The notes beneath the pieces are model-generated. The model saw nothing but the letters and a program-made list of their open reading frames with translations. It searched no databases and was not told the origin of the DNA. A program made the translations under genes and the position numbers. From Amorphophallus konjac (taxonomy: Eukaryota; Streptophyta; Magnoliopsida; Alismatales; Araceae), in contig CM040121.1 in the NCBI GenBank assembly GCA_022559845.1, positions 570,450,140 to 570,514,139 on the forward strand: a stretch of 64,000 bases of DNA, written 5' to 3'. The number at the start of each line of letters is the position of its first letter. The first letter of the stretch is position 1. Shown piece after piece: positions 9,690 through 20,829 of this stretch.

Positions 9690-12600
9690 TTATTGGAAGT
9701 TGAACATGGAGGAATGCTGATCAAAGTTAATGGATGCTTGACTGTCCATATTTATCACCGTGTGCACACGAATGTCTCCTCCGCTAGTGCTGCTGGAGCC
9801 CGGTGCCTCCACCGAAATTGTGCGACCTACATGAGTTATACTTGTATTAATATCAGTCTAATTCTTATTTCAATTTAGAAATTTAACATGTGTGCTAACT
9901 TACCTCTCCCCCGACTACTTCCTTCAATGCTGCCCCTGTTGGTACCTCTCCTAGCCCTCCCGTGGGTCTGACCTGGACTAACCGAAGTTGGAACTTGTGG
10001 CCCTTCACCACCATCACTAGTTTGAGCCTGAGTAGCCCTACCACTTACGAACCTGGGTGGTGTTCTTGGGCCTTGCCTACAACATAACTTTCAATATTAT
10101 GCACAAAGTAAATCAAATAGACAAAATACAAATCATAATTGCAATACAAACTTACTTCCGTGCCACAGTTGTGGAAGTAGTGCCAATGTCTGTAACTGCG
10201 GATTCTGGTCCTGGGAGGGGTTCTTTGCAAGTATTTTTATGGTGGCCCCATTGTCCACATCTTTTACATTTATGGGATCTCCTAAGTGCCTTTTGTTTTT
10301 CATCAGCATCTCTAATCCTCTTCTTCCGAGGGCGACCTCGGGGTCTTTGGCAGCGAGGAGGAAGCACCTCAACAGATTCTACAGTCTGCCACATGCTCTT
10401 ACCTGGCAATGGTTGTATTGACTTTGCATATGTGACTTTATATGTCTCAATTGAATAACATCTATCAACAAAATTATTAATTTGGAGGCCCCTACGTACA
10501 TCAACAACAGCAGCAACATGTTGGCAAGGCAGCCCACTGACTTGCCATTGACGACAAGAACAATACATCTCGTCCAATTTAACAACACACCTCTCATACG
10601 GACCTTCCACCTCAGCCATAAAATCAGTGGAATATCTGACTGCATATTTTCCCAACTTCCTAAGAATTGCATTTAAATAGGCAACAGCCCGTGGCACAAA
10701 CTTTTCTTTGATCCTACGTGCATGTCTCCTCCTGTGATCCATTTTCACCATAATTTTCTGCCTAATTCCATCTAACATGTCTACAAGTGGTAGGCCTCTC
10801 GTATCACCAACAAATGAATTGAATGACTCTGCTATGTTGTTAGTGATGTAGTTTAGCTTACCCTTGTCATTAAAATGACATCTTGACCAGGCACAACGCA
10901 AACTTTCTAAATAGGAAGCAGCTTGTGGATCTAGTTTCTTCATCTCAAATATAACTGCTTTATATTCTTGAACAGTGTAAGATTTTGCTGCTGCCCATGC
11001 AGTATTCTTGAAACCTGGGCCTGGCCATTTCTTCTTAAAATTCCTGTAAAGGTGCCGCATACAAAACCTACAAGCAATTCAAAATTACAATCTCATCATT
11101 AATATAAAACCTATAGTCAATGTCATTAAAATACATAGTCACTCAATTCATACATTATGGAAAATAAAACTAGCAGTAGATCAAACATTGTAAAAGGAGA
11201 AACTTAATTACCTATGCTCGACACCTGGAAAGATATCTGGGACAGCTACCTCAATGCCCTTTTCCATATCAAAAATGAATGTAATCCCTGTCGGATTTAC
11301 AATAGCGTCTTTCAACTTGTGCAAAACCATGTCCACGAGTCTATACTCTCCCCCTCAACAACACCATAGGCAACTGGGAACAAACCATGATTCCCATCAA
11401 GAGCAACTGCAGCCACCAAGATCCCAGTGTAATACCCTTTCAAGTGGCATCCATCTATGCCCAGCACTGGACGGCAGCCATCTTTGGAACCACTAATACA
11501 TGCCCCTAAGGCAATGAACACCCTCTGGAAACAACCATCCAATCCAATCTTGTACTGTAAAACTGAAGAAGGGTCGCTCTGCTTTAATTCATTCAGAAGC
11601 TGTGGCAAATGCTTGTACGTTTCCTCAACCTTCCCAAACACCTTCTCCTTTGCTGACTCTCGTGCACGCCAAATGCGGTGATAAGGGATTAAAATATTAT
11701 AAGCCTTCAATAAATCAGCTTGCAACTTTCTTGGAGGTATGTCAGGATTCTCCTTCACTGCTTCCAATACCCTGGCTGAAATCCAAGATTTGGATGCCAT
11801 CCTGCTATCACACCTAGATGTGGCTGAACATGTGTGCTTTTCCTGCATTGTTTTGACTGCAAAAGTAACTCCATCTTGCAGTCTTGAGGCATGCACTCTC
11901 CATTTGTAATTAACATTTGCACATACAACAGTAATTCTCATGCTGTCATTTTTCACTTGCTTGAACTCAAATTGATTTTTAATAGCATGCTGACGTAGAG
12001 CAATCCTATACTCCTGACTATTTCCAAATAGAGAACCAACTGATATATCTGGGGTCTCTTCATCAGCCTCCAACAAATCTCCATCATCATCTGAAACTCC
12101 TCCATCAATATCAGATTCATCTGAGGGACATGGCCTTGAATGATAGCTAACCTCAGTGTGTACCTCATCAGAATCAGCCACACTCTCATCAGATTCGTTG
12201 TACTCATCTTCATATGCAACATATTCTGAGTCACTGTGCTCAGTTTCAGAACATATCCTCTTCTTTAAAATATGATAATCCTCATCAACTACAGGGGCAG
12301 GGACATCATGAATAACCTCGTCACGATGAACAACTGCAGCATCATGAACAAACTCAGGATGTTGACCAACCTCAGCATCATCATCCATCTCATCAATGTC
12401 AACAAATGTCTGGGAATGGACCTGAGTAGACTGGCTGGCCATATCTTTCTGTGGAATATTGGTTGGCTGTAAGTCTAATGGCCGACTGTCCAATGTGCTA
12501 ACATATATGGTCATCTTCCCTACGGGCAAATGGGCTTTCATCACCTCATATAATTGAGCATCTGAAACAATTTCCTCATACTGAACAGGTCTGCTATTAG

Positions 12601-12811
12601 GTAATTCATAATGAAATTCTAAACAATGTGTACTTGCCCACTTAGATAGATGTCCCATATCCTCAATTAATATGCATCTACTGTAGTAATCAGGATATGC
12701 CACGATTGTCTTGCTCTGACCTAGTGCATATGCCCTCCTCCCAGACTGAAGAGTTTTCCAATAACCACCAAACTTATATGTCAACTTTAATGATGGCTCT
12801 CGTTCCCCCAT
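9690..12811 (-). pseudogene. MuDR-type MULE transposase, one frameshift
   Basis: Four exons are inferred from GT/AG sites: 12811-11212, 11067-10156, 10076-9904 and 9826-9690. The start MGEREPSLKLTYKFGGYW is the usual MULE N-terminus. An acidic stretch follows, then the transposase core with GIDGCHLKGYYTGILVAAV, and after the frameshift TFIFDMEKG and GVEHRFCMRHLYRNF. A SWIM zinc finger (CSCRQWQVSGLPCQH), an AT-hook-like RPRGRPRKKR and a zinc knuckle CKRCGQWGHHKNTC complete it; the C-terminal exons are Gly/Arg/Ser-rich. Near 11318 the TGG that should be followed by a five-T run has four Ts, so the frame is lost after SWTWF and regained only in another frame (KLKDAIVNPTG). The remaining frame is open to the stop at 9690-9692. 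The element was probably active until recently. Confidence 0.9.
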
Positions 12812-13661
12812 TTTCACAATCTAACAATCTGAAGACAGAAATAAACTCTCTAGAACAGTTATCCACGTTACAAAATCAGCACGCATACCTAATAATCTGA
12901 GTACAATAATAACATTCTTAAATAATATGAATTGAGTGACTGAAAAACATTAAAGTAAAATTTTTTGACAGAACCATAAAGAAACTGCACCCGTGAATTC
13001 AGACATGTACAATTAATAACAAAACTTTTTAGAGCATTAAATAATCTAACAACATTATAGCAAAAAATGACATAATAACAATCTTATCCCTAAACCATAT
13101 AGAAAGAAAATAAAAATTGATGTCCTTAATATTTCGACTCTGTAAACATATAAAATGCATGAGTAAACATTTATATTTGCAGATCATACTGAGTGTGAGG
13201 TGGCAGGAGCCCATGACGTGTACCGGAGTGGAGACGGAGGTGTGTGGCCCAGACCTGGACGTGGGGTGGTGACTCCAGTGATGCTGCGTCTGAACGAGGG
13301 CGGTCGTACGTCTGCGGCGGCAGATGGGGTGCCGTGAAGCGCCGCGGTTGTTACGTGCAGGTTTGGGCAATGGCGATGGTGCCTAATCGACCCTGGCAGT
13401 GGCCGGCGATCGTTGTTGTCACGACGACCAAAGAGTGAAATCGACGGCAATGGCGACTGTGTACGGGGGGAAGGGAAAGAGGAGGGTGGCGATTGTGTAC
13501 GGGGGGAACCCTAAACAGGAGGGTGGCGCGGAAGGGTTACTACGGCCATGTGCCTCGATTAATCGAGGGTGGGTTGGTCTTTTCACCAACTACGGTCAAG
13601 TTAACCCACCTTGCGTTTAATATCGTCGACAGTAAAAAACGATAGGGACTTTTTAGTTTAA
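12812..13661. other. MULE 5' region upstream of transposase
   Basis: An AT-rich segment (12830-13180) is followed by a GC-rich one (13190-13560) containing gcggcagatggggtgccgtg and cgacggcaatggcgac. It probably holds the promoter and untranslated leader of the transposase. A short frame with MATVYGGKGKRRV has no family signature and is not called. Confidence 0.45.
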
Positions 13662-13756
13662 CGGTAAGATTTCCAAGGACTTTTTAAACAATAGAGAGAT
13701 TGTACGGACTAAAAAGTAATTCGTCATATTTGTAGGGACTAATATGCAAAAAACCC
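13662..13756 (-). repeat. MULE terminal inverted repeat, right
   Basis: Reverse complement begins gggttttttgcatattag and matches the left repeat at 3111-3205. It is followed by the TSD nonamer TTAAATAAA at 13757-13765. Confidence 0.9.
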
Positions 13757-13765
13757 TTAAATAAA

Positions 13766-15225
13766 TCACAGTTAAAATTAAAATAATAAAAAATCATATC
13801 TAAAAATATATTAATAAAGATATCTTAAATTTTATCTAAAAATATATAAATGTTATCATCGTAACTCTCTATTACCTATCATAAATTTAACCCTAGTTAA
13901 CTTTAACTCAACTTAAGAAAAAATAATAATACTTATGTGTTAAAAAAAAACTCACCTCTCTTTCACTTTCGTCCTCCTCTCATCTCTAACTTAAACCCTA
14001 AACAATTAAGAATAAGGGGGCCGACAAGTTCTACTGCATCTCCGATGGATCAATCTGTAGTAATGCTCGCTACTGCAAGCCCAATCCCCATGCGCTCTCC
14101 GCTAGCAAAGGGGGCTATACCTTTGGCGGCTCCCTAAGGCGCTGTCGTCGCGTCACACTAGGGTACTAGAGTTCTGGTGACTCCCTCTGATATGGAGGAT
14201 CCCTCACTACTCCCCATTGTAGACATGGCATCTGCAAGGAGGAAGAGGAGACAAGAGGACAGGGGAGGAATGGGACAGTTCATGCAAGGTTGGAGGATGC
14301 ACAAACACTGGCGACCGAGAGGTGAATTTACTAAGAGGTGGCCCGTGACGTTGCCCTCTGTCACAGGAGAGAAACCAGTGACCATTGCCTGGGAAACCTT
14401 CCCAACAAAAGCGACACCACAAGAAGCGCCACCGTTGCAGGCCGGTCTCCGGGGGTGCTCCCTTCGTGGTTTGCAACAAGTGTTTGGAGCTGCACCACTA
14501 GAGAGAGAGAGAGGGTGTATAGGGGAGGGGGAGGTCACCTAAAAAAGTGCCGATGGGTTGCGAGGGTCGCCGTCGAAATTCGGAGCGGGGCAAGACCTCA
14601 TCACGGGATGCCATCAACGAGAGAGAGAGAGAGAGCAAAGGGCACCTGGGGAGGGAGAAAGGGGGCGGCAAAGGGGATTCTGAGAGAAGGAGAGGGGGTC
14701 AACTAGCGGGGATGGAGGGTGGGGGGTTTGCTGGGAAGGAGAGTTGGCATCGCAAGGGGGCAGGGGGATGGTCGTGGGGTTGCCAGGGGAGAGGTGTTCA
14801 CAGGAGGGGGGTCACTAGGGATTTGGGAAGGTGGGGGGTGGTCATGGGTTGTAGGTTGGGGAGGTATCAACAGGAGGAAGGGGAGGTCATGGGTCGCAAG
14901 TTGGGGGCGGGGGGGATCGGCGGGAGGGATGGTAGGTTGCTAGAGTTGCAAGGGGGTTGGGGATGGGAGGGAGAGACGTGGTGCGAATGGGACACAATCC
15001 TAAGTTATGGTTATTTAGACTAGGGGTATTTTCTACATTTCATAGGACTAGTTAAAGATAACCATGGTTAAGTTCATGGGTGATAGCGGGGAGTTACGAC
15101 GATGATATTTTTGTAATATTTGATTAAAAGTAATGATATGATTGTTAATATGTATTTGGAAGTGATATTTTTGTCAAGTCACTTTTAACGATGACTTTTA
15201 TGCAGAAATCTTTAAAAAAATATTT
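13766..15225. mobile_element. Pack-MULE-like element, candidate
   Basis: A GC-rich core (about 13940-15020) lies between AT-rich ends that are inverted repeats of each other. At the left, atcatcgtaactctctattac...ttaacccta.gttaactttaac; at the right, in reverse complement, atcatcgtcgtaactcccc...ttaaccatggttatctttaac. The inverted similarity covers roughly 130-160 bp. The core has several overlapping frames but no gene family I can name. The sequence after the right end (15226-15345) repeats the left outer sequence in direct orientation, so the exact ends and the TSD are unresolved. Confidence 0.5.
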
Positions 15226-15345
15226 TGTAAATAAATCACTATTAAAATTGAAATGGTAAAAAAATTATGCCTGAAAATATATTAGCAAACGTATCATTAC
15301 TATGTTCAAAGAATGTATAAATGTCATCACAATTAAATATGTCGA
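15226..15345 (+). repeat. Direct repeat of 13760-13880
   Basis: aaataaatcactattaaaat, then cctgaaaatatattag and gtataaatgtcatcac parallel 13760-13880 in the same direction. This could be a second element end or a local duplication from mispaired repair. Confidence 0.6.
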
Positions 15346-15757
15346 TGGAATGGCAAATGTTCTTCAAAGATTCTAATATTCAATTTATTTTGTAACGAAA
15401 TGACTAAATATTTTTATCAAACCTCAAATTCCCTGTCCAAGAGAGATGAGAGTATAGAGAAATAGAGCGGGAGGAGCCTAAATGGAGTTTCCTCTCCGGT
15501 GTCGACAACCCACCCAATGGGGGGTGCATTGTGTCGATAACTCTTCTCCCCACGCTTGAACCCTCCTCCCCCTCTGCAAGCTCTTCCTGGTGGTGCTCCA
15601 CTCAGGAATCCCCCGTGCAACCCCCCCACCTGCATCAGAAAATTTTGCATTTTTTATTTTTTATTAACGATTTATATCTATTCAAAGTCAAATGGTCCAT
15701 ATCCATCAAGAACTAAAATCAGACAAAAATATTTAAAATCATAATTTACTAATTAAA
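15346..15757. other. Intergenic, small GC-rich island, nothing recognised
   Basis: Bases 15430-15640 are pyrimidine/GC-rich with short frames on both strands but no family signature; the flanks are AT-rich. It resembles the Pack-MULE cores nearby but no end repeats were identified. Confidence 0.35.
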
Positions 15758-16535
15758 GCGGGGAATACTCGCCAGACCCAGTACCGGCCCGATATAGCTC
15801 GATGCAGGCAAGCTAAGGTGTGCATACCCTTGGCCCGCATGCCTTGGCTCAACCAGGGCCCAACAAAGCTCCGATAGCCCATCGGAGAAATCATTGTGCA
15901 CGGTATGGGCACCGTAACACTCACCCAACTCGGAAGATGATGCCATCGTTACGAGACTTTCTCCAGAAAGGATTGGGTCACACCCATAATGCCGAGATTC
16001 CTACCACGAGACCCCTCTTCCAGAGTAGGCATGTGCGCAAGGGATAACTCTTCCCACAATCAAGGAGGCATTACTCCACGACCCATGCCCATTCTCTGTT
16101 GAGGAACGGACTACTACTGCCAGGATAACTCATATAAATAGGTCCCCCATCGGGCCTAAGAGGGATAGATATAGAGACGAACAGATGTATATGGAGACAG
16201 AGACACGCAGAGAGAGAAAAGGTCTTCACCCACAGTTCCGAGCACTTTGCTGACTCTCCGAACACTCTGCAGACTCTCCGAGTACTCCCTATACTCTCCT
16301 AGCATCCTAGGAGCTCTCATTCCTACACACATGTTTGTCCACTCCATTCTTAAAGCTATCATACCTCTCTATCTCTCATAGTTCTCTTTGAAGTGCATCC
16401 TGACTTAAGCATCAGAGAGTTGTCCCATGAGGTCACGCCCGGGACTCCTTCTAACGTCTTTTTCTAATATGCGTAGGCTTTCAAGGGTGACCGATTACTC
16501 TTCTCTAATAAATAAATCTTAAAAATGTGGTACGA
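15758..16535 (+). mobile_element. Gypsy LTR relic, family B copy 1
   Basis: Contains a TATA-like tcatataaatagg (16130-16142), then cctgacttaagcatcagaga, ttgtcccatga, gggactccttctaacgtc and caataaa-like ataaataaatc. The same ordered phrases occur at 24000-24530 (+), 39740-40090 (+) and, reversed, at 33890-34650. The gacttaagcatc...gttgtcc signature is common in LTRs of plant Ty3-type elements. The ends are eroded and no TSD was found. Confidence 0.65.
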
Positions 16536-16975
16536 TGACTACGAATCATTTTACTATCTTTACACTAATAAAAAATCTTATTTTACTTTAAACTCAGCTA
16601 GAAAAAATTGTTCGAATTTTAAAATTACTTTTAAAAAGACTATGATTTTAAACCTTGCCCTCTTTGACGGGCGACGACTGTTGAATAGGGCAGCGCATTC
16701 GTCGGTCGGGCAACGTATTCGCCGGTGATGTCCTATTCACAATTTGATAGAACATAGAATTAACGAGGGGAGAACATTAAATAGTCCCATTTTTATTGTA
16801 AAATCATCATTTTATTCAGGTGGCGTATTCCATCGAAACGGTGGAATATGTTAACCATGTAGGGGCAACAACCGACAGATGTGTCTGGATTTTGTATCCA
16901 ACGTGCCCTAAAATCATACCAAAATAAATAACACCTTAACTCGGTAGGGTGAATCTTCAAAAAGAGGACTGCCTT
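16536..16975. other. Intergenic, nothing recognised
   Basis: AT-rich sequence with no credible frame or repeat. It leads into the conserved upstream block of the first FLZ gene. Confidence 0.4.
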
Positions 16976-17170
16976 TGACGTGGCGCTCTGGGCCACGAGG
17001 ATCACATGGAAGAGACATGGACTTCGACGTGTGAGTGTGCCACGCGTCCTTGAAGCAGGTGGTGGCGCTTCTTCGCCACTTCCGGGGAGCTGGGCATCAC
17101 GCGGGAACGAGGGATGAAGCAGCCTAAGTGGGCCCCACTCTTTGGCTGTGCTGGTGGCCCGTGAGAGGTT
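16976..17170 (+). promoter_or_regulatory. Conserved upstream block of plus-strand FLZ genes, copy 1
   Basis: The order gatcacatgga, gacatgg/gtacgg, tgccacgcgtcc, cagcagt/gcaggtggtggcg and ccctgg is shared with 32090-32290, which lies upstream of the FLZ gene at 32477. A partial copy occurs at 26600-26760. It is likely promoter sequence copied with the gene. Confidence 0.6.
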
Positions 17171-17310
17171 TCAGTTCAGAGCAAAAGCGTGGTCCCGAGG
17201 CAAGAGACCCCTCACACAATCTATGTGAATAAAATAGAGCAGAAGGCCACCATTTTTTTTATCTCGCTCCCTCTCTCTCTCCTCTGTTCCCCTCCTTCTG
17301 GCTGCACCCA

Positions 17311-17320
17311 CCTTTATAAT
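17311..17320 (+). promoter_or_regulatory. Candidate TATA box of FLZ gene
   Basis: cctttataat lies about 160 bp upstream of the ATG at 17473, in a pyrimidine-rich leader context. Spacing is plausible for a plant 5' UTR. Confidence 0.45.
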
Positions 17321-17398
17321 CGAGGCTTCGTCGACCATCTTCCTCTGCAAAGCTCGCCCCCCTGTAGCGATTCCATTCCATCGTCTTCCCAACTCCGA

Positions 17399-17401
<3 letters not shown>

Positions 17402-17451
<50 letters not shown>
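17402..17451 (+). repeat. (CA)n microsatellite in FLZ 5' UTR
   Basis: About 25 uninterrupted AC/CA units end 20 bases before the start codon, so the repeat is probably transcribed within the leader. Length variation here could change the 5' UTR. Confidence 0.95.
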
Positions 17452-17455
<4 letters not shown>

Positions 17456-17472
17456 GAGGTCTCATAGAGGCC

Positions 17473-17871
17473 ATGGCGGATGCCGGCACAGTCCTACTTT
17501 CACCTCCCCTGAGGCGGAGAGGGAGCTACAGGGCCCTCGAATGCTCGCCCTCCGGGGCGCAGGGCGGCGTCACTTTCTCGTTGGAGCCGCCGTGCGAGGA
17601 AGAGGCGGCCCGCCACGTGCTAGACGCCTGCTTCCTCTGCCGGAGGCCCTTCGGCGCCTCTTTCGAAGTGTTCATGTACAGAGGGGACACGCCCTTCTGC
17701 AGCGAGGAGTGCAGGCAGGAGCAGATCGAGCTCGACGAGGCCCGGGAGAGGGAGATGCGGTTCCGGAGGAGGCGGCACCAGAACCATCGGGCGGCCACGG
17801 CGAAGCACGCGCCGGCGTCGGCCCGGCAGAACGTCTACGCGCCCGCATCCGACGCCATCGTCGCCGGCTAA
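17473..17871 (+). CDS. FLZ-domain zinc-finger protein, 132 aa
   Basis: A single-exon frame starts at the first ATG after a CA-rich leader (context ggccATGGCG, a good plant start). Residues 1-47 are variable, with [10 protein letters not shown] and a SLEPPCEEE segment. The FLZ domain (about 48-92) reads [12 protein letters not shown], then [19 protein letters not shown] and [10 protein letters not shown], giving the CxxC...FCS..C ligands of the family. A basic RRRRHQ stretch and an Ala-rich tail ending IVAG follow. FLZ proteins in plants bind the SnRK1 kinase as adaptors and are usually found in nucleus, cytoplasm or ER; that role is inferred from the family. Closest relatives in the window are at 32477 and 35682, which share the RR.SYRAL start. 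Nothing looks broken. It is convergent with the FLZ gene at 20248-20556. Confidence 0.93.
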   Translation: MADAGTVLLSPPLRRRGSYRALECSPSGAQGGVTFSLEPPCEEEAARHVLDACFLCRRPFGASFEVFMYRGDTPFCSEECRQEQIELDEAREREMRFRRRRHQNHRAATAKHAPASARQNVYAPASDAIVAG

Positions 17872-18740
17872 CAGACTCTTGAGGGATGCTCGTAGGTTGT
17901 CCGGAGGCAGCAAAGGCGAAGCAAGCATTGGAGCAGTGGCAACTGCTGACGCTGCTGTGAACCGGAGATTTACTACTTCTTTAGTTGTTTTTTTTCCTTC
18001 TAATTCTTCTTTTTTATGGGCACACAAGTTTTGTTGCCAATGCTTCGTCCATAAACAAGGACTAGCGTGTCAGTGATTTTATTTTATTTATTAGGACAAA
18101 ATGTTATGTTAACCCTTCTTCTTTATTACTTGTTGTCAGCTGCATTTATGATTCTTGAATGGTGTCTTTAAGAGCACGTACAATGCTGAGAAGCCAGGTT
18201 TAATGGCAAGTGATGATCCGGTCATCTTCTAAAGTGAGCATTGAGTCCCTTATGATCATGCAGAAACATGGTTTCATTGGCAAATCTGAATATGTGGATG
18301 ATCATAAGGCTGAGAAATTGTGGTGGAGCTGAATGATAGATGGACGTGTAGATTAATATTTGGGCAAACAGAATCATATTCAAAAGCAATATAATTTGGC
18401 ATTGGGGTCATATGAGCCATGTATTGCTGTGAGATTATCCCTCAAGGTTTGAATCCTGTTATTTACGATGCTATTTGATTATGGGACATAATACATCAGA
18501 ATTAAATTCATATGTTATATGGAGTTTAGTTCTATATCAGAGATTTGTAACATATCATATGCTTGAGTAAATGCCCGTGAGAGCTCAGGTTATTTTGATA
18601 AGGTGAAGCGTTATTGTCCTGCATCATCTCTCCTCCATGATTTTTTCCTTTACCTGGCCATGGAGGGGATCCTAGCTAGGTAGAGTTCATTTTGCTTCAT
18701 ACAAGGAGGGATGCCAATCAGTAGATAGAATATATATATA
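17872..18740. other. FLZ 3' region and intergenic DNA
   Basis: Probable 3' UTR (T-rich from 17970, first aataaa-like signals near 18080) followed by AT-rich intergenic sequence. No other gene or repeat recognised. Confidence 0.45.
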
Positions 18741-18759
18741 GGGGTAGGGTGATTGCAGT

Positions 18760-19370
18760 GTGCATCCTTGCCGAATTCCTCTGGATGGCTTTTATATAGC
18801 CTTCAGGTTCACCATTAATCAGAATGGAGAATGATGCTGTGGTAACACAAGCCATGCATGATAAGTTCAATGACCTCATCTGAGAAACCATGCCTCTTGA
18901 GAGCCTCCTTTACAAATGACCATTCAAGTTTGTCAAAAGCTTTTGTAATGGTCAACCTTCATGCAAAAAAAAACCAGTCTTGGCCCTTTTGTATCTCATG
19001 GAGTGAATCAATTCCAGAACTGTTACAACGCAATCTGTAGTGGATCTGCTGGGGACGAATGCTCCTTGTGAGGATGATACAAGTTGATGAATGACCGGGT
19101 TAGTTCTCCCTGCAAAAATCTTTGATATAATTCCTCATATGACATTACATAAACTAATGGGTCTGCAATCATTTTTGGAGTGGCTGCAGAGAAGGATTTA
19201 GGAATAAGTGAGATAAGTGAGTGGTTTTAATTAGATAGTGGGGAAGACGTTTGGATTTGAAGAAGTTTTGTATAAGGTCTCCAATTTCAGGTTTAAGAAG
19301 AGACCCACATTTTTTGAAGAACAATGGAGAGGTAGACCATCTGGGCCAGGAGTTTTTTTTTTGGGGGTGC
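18760..19370 (-). pseudogene. LINE reverse-transcriptase fragment
   Basis: On the minus strand, pieces in changing frames read GPDGLP, CRPISLCNVI, KIFAGR, SQGAFVPSRS, ITKAFDKLEWSF and FSILINGEPEG. These follow the order of plant non-LTR reverse-transcriptase motifs (palm entry, the QGAFVxxR motif, then D..KAFD). Stops and frameshifts are frequent. The sequence ends before the YADD motif. Sequence to about 19700 may be a further upstream part of the same LINE but is too decayed to assign. Confidence 0.7.
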
Positions 19371-19686
19371 ATAGAGTTCGACGTACCTTAATTTAATAAT
19401 TGCTTCTCAGGTCTTCATAGAATTTCTTACCAGAAGATGTCTTCATAGAATGAGTTTGATGAATCGAGTTTTTGACGCAGTCTGATTCAAATATACTGGA
19501 TTCAGAATTTAGATAAAAGTTGAGACAAACAGGAGAACCAAATGTTTTTGTCGAAGTGCTTCCATTATATGTTTTGGTCAAAAAGAGTTATTAATTTCAA
19601 GATGAGTGATATAGAGATGAAGTGACGGAAACCGAAAAGAATTGCTTTGTACGGGGTGCCCACCTCCAAACAAGAAACACCACCAT

Positions 19687-19736
19687 GCAGAGATTTTTTT
19701 TTTTTTTTTTGGGGGGGGGGGGGGCGGGAATCATGG
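19687..19736. repeat. Poly-T/poly-G tract
   Basis: About 17 T followed by about 15 G with one interruption. Such runs are error-prone in assembly. Confidence 0.85.
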
Positions 19737-19983
19737 TTGGAAAGATGATCTCTAACCAGTAAGAATGAAAGAAACAATAATAATTCATCACTATAAACAA
19801 TATTTATAAGATCAGATCCATAATGGACCCCGCTCAAGATGTTTCCACGGGAATGGGCAATCCAAACCGATTTGCTCCATCCACTTCTATATGATTCCTG
19901 GAACAAACAGTTTCTTGTGTTTCTGGACGGCAATACATCATACGATTGGCGATGACGCAGATTATGCATGGGGTGGAAAAAAA

Positions 19984-20090
19984 CCAACTTTGATCCAGTG
20001 AATGCTTCACTGGGAAGGAAAATCGCTCATGGGGGTTTGGATCGATTCATCCTTCCTACTACGCTGTTCTGTCGATTCCAAGATCGAGAA
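19984..20090 (-). repeat. FLZ 3'-flank block, copy 2 (with hairpin)
   Basis: Contains the perfect inverted repeat ccagtgaa-tgc-ttcactgg (19995-20013), then gggtttgg, atcgattcatccttcctact and cgctgttctgtcgat. Matches copies at 2524-2636 and 29912-30045. It lies 160-260 bp past the stop codon of the minus-strand FLZ gene. Confidence 0.8.
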
Positions 20091-20247
20091 AAAGAGCAGC
20101 ATCAGGGGGAGTCACCACTTCTCCTCCACGCCTGTTTGCGCAGTATTATATAATTATATGTTGTTGTTTTTTGCTTCTGCCTTCTAATTTCGCTGGTCCT
20201 GCGAAGGACCCTTCGCCCTCGCGAACTAATCCGATCTCGGCATCTTC

Positions 20248-20556
20248 TTAAGTGGCGGCGACGGCCTTGACGGCCAGGGCCGAAGACACCGGCAGCTCCA
20301 CGGATGAGGCGCGGCGGCGGTGGTGCCTCCTCTGCCGGTACTTCGTCTCCCTCTCCCTGGCCTCGTCGAGCTCGATCTGCTCCTGGCGGCACTCCTCGCT
20401 GCAGAAGGGCGTGTCCCCTCGGTACATGAACACCTCGGAGGAGGCGCGGAGGGGCCTCCTGCAGAGGAAGCAGGCGTCGAGGAAGTGGCCATACTCCTCC
20501 ACGCACGGCGTCTCCACCGAGAAGGTGACGCCGCTGTATGACGTTAGGGGAGCCAT
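20248..20556 (-). CDS. FLZ-domain zinc-finger protein, 102 aa
   Basis: Start chosen at the ATG 20554-20556 ([17 protein letters not shown]), because the longer upstream frame runs through promoter-like sequence with a TATA box. The FLZ domain at about residues 25-70 reads [30 protein letters not shown] and [10 protein letters not shown], with all four zinc-binding cysteines. A basic RQRRHHRRR stretch follows and the protein ends VAAT. It is shorter at the N-terminus than the plus-strand members and lacks their SYRAL motif. It is closest to 30149-30451, sharing the GVTFS.ETPC start and the downstream hairpin block. Predicted role, from the family only, is SnRK1 adaptor. Single exon, intact. 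Confidence 0.92.
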   Translation of the reverse strand: MAPLTSYSGVTFSVETPCVEEYGHFLDACFLCRRPLRASSEVFMYRGDTPFCSEECRQEQIELDEARERETKYRQRRHHRRRASSVELPVSSALAVKAVAAT

Positions 20557-20630
20557 GGCGCCTCGGAGGTCTCTTCTTCTCTCCAGCTTCCTCCCTGCCT
20601 CTGGCACCGGGATTGGGGGAGACGCCGGGT

Positions 20631-20640
20631 GTTTATAAAG
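20631..20640 (-). promoter_or_regulatory. TATA box of FLZ gene
   Basis: ctttataaac on the minus strand, about 75 bp upstream of the ATG at 20556. The sister gene at 30451 has ttataaac in a comparable place (30613-30620). Confidence 0.65.
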
Positions 20641-20771
20641 GGGGATCGTTCCCCCTGTTAGAGGATGAGAATGAGAGAGAGAGAGAGAGAAGGTGGGGGG
20701 TTCCGGGAAGCGGGAGGGTGATTTTGGTGGACGAGGGATGGTGAATCTCTCCCCACCGAACGTGGCTCCGT

Positions 20772-20785
20772 GGAAGAGCAAGCAG

Positions 20786-20822
<37 letters not shown>
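20772..20822. repeat. (GA)n microsatellite upstream of FLZ gene
   Basis: About 25 GA units lie roughly 215 bp upstream of the start codon; a shorter GA run is at 20672-20690. GA/CT repeats in plant promoters can bind BPC factors, which is inference here. Confidence 0.9.
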
Positions 20823-20827
<5 letters not shown>

Positions 20828-20829
20828 CA

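Larger units (their letters stand above)
3111..13756 (-). mobile_element. Mutator-like element (MULE), 10.6 kb
   Basis: Terminal inverted repeats of about 95 bp (3111-3205 and 13662-13756) both start with GGGTTTTTT and both contain the phrase attagtccctacaaatatga in matching order. A perfect 9-bp TSD flanks them. The interior carries a MuDR-type transposase gene (9690-12811, -), a GRF zinc-finger reading frame (+) near the left end and a coiled-coil reading frame (-). Three solo LTRs (3955-4880, 5011-7507, 8301-9132) were inserted later. Without them the element would be about 6.4 kb. The transposase carries a frameshift, so this copy is not autonomous. The strand given is that of the transposase. 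Confidence 0.93.

Noticed and set aside
13199..13620. Frames at the MULE right arm (VYGGKG/VYGGNPK)
   Set aside because: Short, GC-rich, no domain; likely untranslated leader with a small duplication.
17171..17489. CV/TH dipeptide-repeat frames over the (CA)n tract
   Set aside because: Translation of a microsatellite on both strands.
20557..20781. N-terminal extension of the FLZ gene at 20248 (177-codon reading)
   Set aside because: The extension covers a TATA box and GA repeats and has no counterpart in the paralogues.
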